Below the pieces are notes generated by a model, which had not been told where the DNA came from, did not search any database, and saw only the letters and a program-made list of their open reading frames with translations. Made by a program: the position numbers and the translations under genes. Below, piece after piece: positions 13,666 to 13,977 of a DNA stretch of 13,977 bases (position 1 is its first letter; each line of letters starts with the position of its first letter). This DNA is from Caryophanales bacterium. GTDB taxonomy: Bacteria; Bacillota_I; Bacilli_A; RFN20; CAG-826. The DNA lies in NCBI GenBank assembly GCA_028726925.1, contig JAQYPI010000065.1, forward strand, positions 1 through 13,977, in the 5' to 3' direction.

Positions 13666-13977
13666 AATCTCGTCATTCCGAAACATCGGTTTCGAAGAAG
13701 GAAAACCATCAAAAGAAGGATTGATTCTCAACCATTCGTTGGTTAAGGGGAGCCTAGGGGATCTCGTTATTCTGATTGGCGCGAATAATTCAGGTAAATC
13801 CAATGTTTTGGACGCTTTGCTTGCGTATGGAGACAAAAGGATTTCCGATCGAGATGTGACCGACCTCTACATGGAGGATGATTGCAGAAAGCCTTCGATA
13901 AAGCTTTCTTGCAAAACCGATGAGCATCAATATGGCTTGAGGGTCTTCAAAGAAGGGAATGTCTTCGTGAACTTCCC
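13649..13977 (+). CDS. AAA family ATPase (RecF/OLD/SMC-like), N-terminal part (partial)
   Basis: ATG at 13649 inside the end of the HTH gene, with AAAGGAG about eight bases upstream (13633-13639 region). The visible 109 residues begin with the strand MERRLEISSFRNIGFEE, as at the start of RecF/OLD-type ATPases. They contain a perfect Walker A motif, IGANNSGKSNVLDAL, with G44, Lys50 and Ser51. The next part (KPSIKLSCKTDEHQYGLRVF) reads as the beta-sheet following that motif in these ATPases. Walker B, signature motif and any effector domain (TOPRIM, nuclease) lie beyond the edge, so OLD-type nuclease, Gabija-like, or another anti-phage ATPase cannot be told apart. Function is not assigned. Confidence 0.8.
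   Translation, partial: MERRLEISSFRNIGFEEGKPSKEGLILNHSLVKGSLGDLVILIGANNSGKSNVLDALLAYGDKRISDRDVTDLYMEDDCRKPSIKLSCKTDEHQYGLRVFKEGNVFVNF

Noticed and set aside
1..13977. tRNA, rRNA or riboswitch genes.
   Set aside because: No cloverleaf, rRNA-like stretch or recognisable riboswitch core was found on reading. A covariance-model search would be needed to exclude unusual RNAs.

Overview
The window looks like a chromosomal segment of a Gram-positive-type (Bacillota) bacterium using the standard code: TGA serves as a stop and TGG as tryptophan. Shine-Dalgarno sequences are mostly AGGAGG-like, and several rho-independent terminators are visible. The gene families present fit this group: a PF06541-type membrane protein, an XRE regulator fused to a membrane domain, a DeoR-type regulator of rhamnose genes, and a lipoprotein with a Ser-rich linker. 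A finer placement (for example Erysipelotrichia or Mollicutes relatives) is only a guess. Most metabolic genes are GC-rich. The fic gene, the small membrane gene at 2103-2585 and the HTH/ATPase pair at the right end are visibly more AT-rich and look like accessory DNA.

Layout. 1-440: 5' part of an insertion sequence with an IS481-like transposase on the minus strand. 567-1898: a two-gene plus-strand unit with a small hypothetical protein and a five-helix PF06541 membrane protein. 2103-2585: a four-helix membrane protein on the minus strand with its own promoter. 2746-6153: a compact rhamnose catabolic operon read leftwards, rhaD-rhaB-rhaA, closed by a terminator. 6298-7059: a divergent DeoR-family regulator, probably of rha. 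7125-7682: a lipoprotein. 7857-8159: a roughly 300-bp MITE-like element. 8176-9219: an AT-rich Fic-domain gene with a repeat-rich regulatory region. 9542-11839: a GH94 glycoside phosphorylase. 12061-12963: a divergent XRE/zinc-site/membrane regulator. 13177-13977: an HTH gene overlapping the start of an AAA ATPase cut by the window edge.

How it works together. The rha genes isomerise L-rhamnose to L-rhamnulose, phosphorylate it, and cleave the phosphate to DHAP and L-lactaldehyde. The DeoR regulator faces them across a 144-bp AT-rich spacer holding repeated TTGTCA motifs. No rhamnose transporter, mutarotase or lactaldehyde reductase is in the window. The GH94 enzyme would phosphorolyse a beta-linked disaccharide, so the segment has a carbohydrate-use theme.

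Most worth a second look: (1) a MITE-like element with 16-bp terminal inverted repeats (one mismatch) beside fic; (2) GGAGATTT repeats around fic, including a perfect 11-bp inverted repeat with one arm inside the fic promoter, next to a gene whose product ends in a probable winged helix; (3) the HTH + ATPase pair at the right edge with tandem TTTAC/GTAAA dyads, a candidate but unproven defence operon; (4) a rhamnulokinase whose C-terminus appears shortened.
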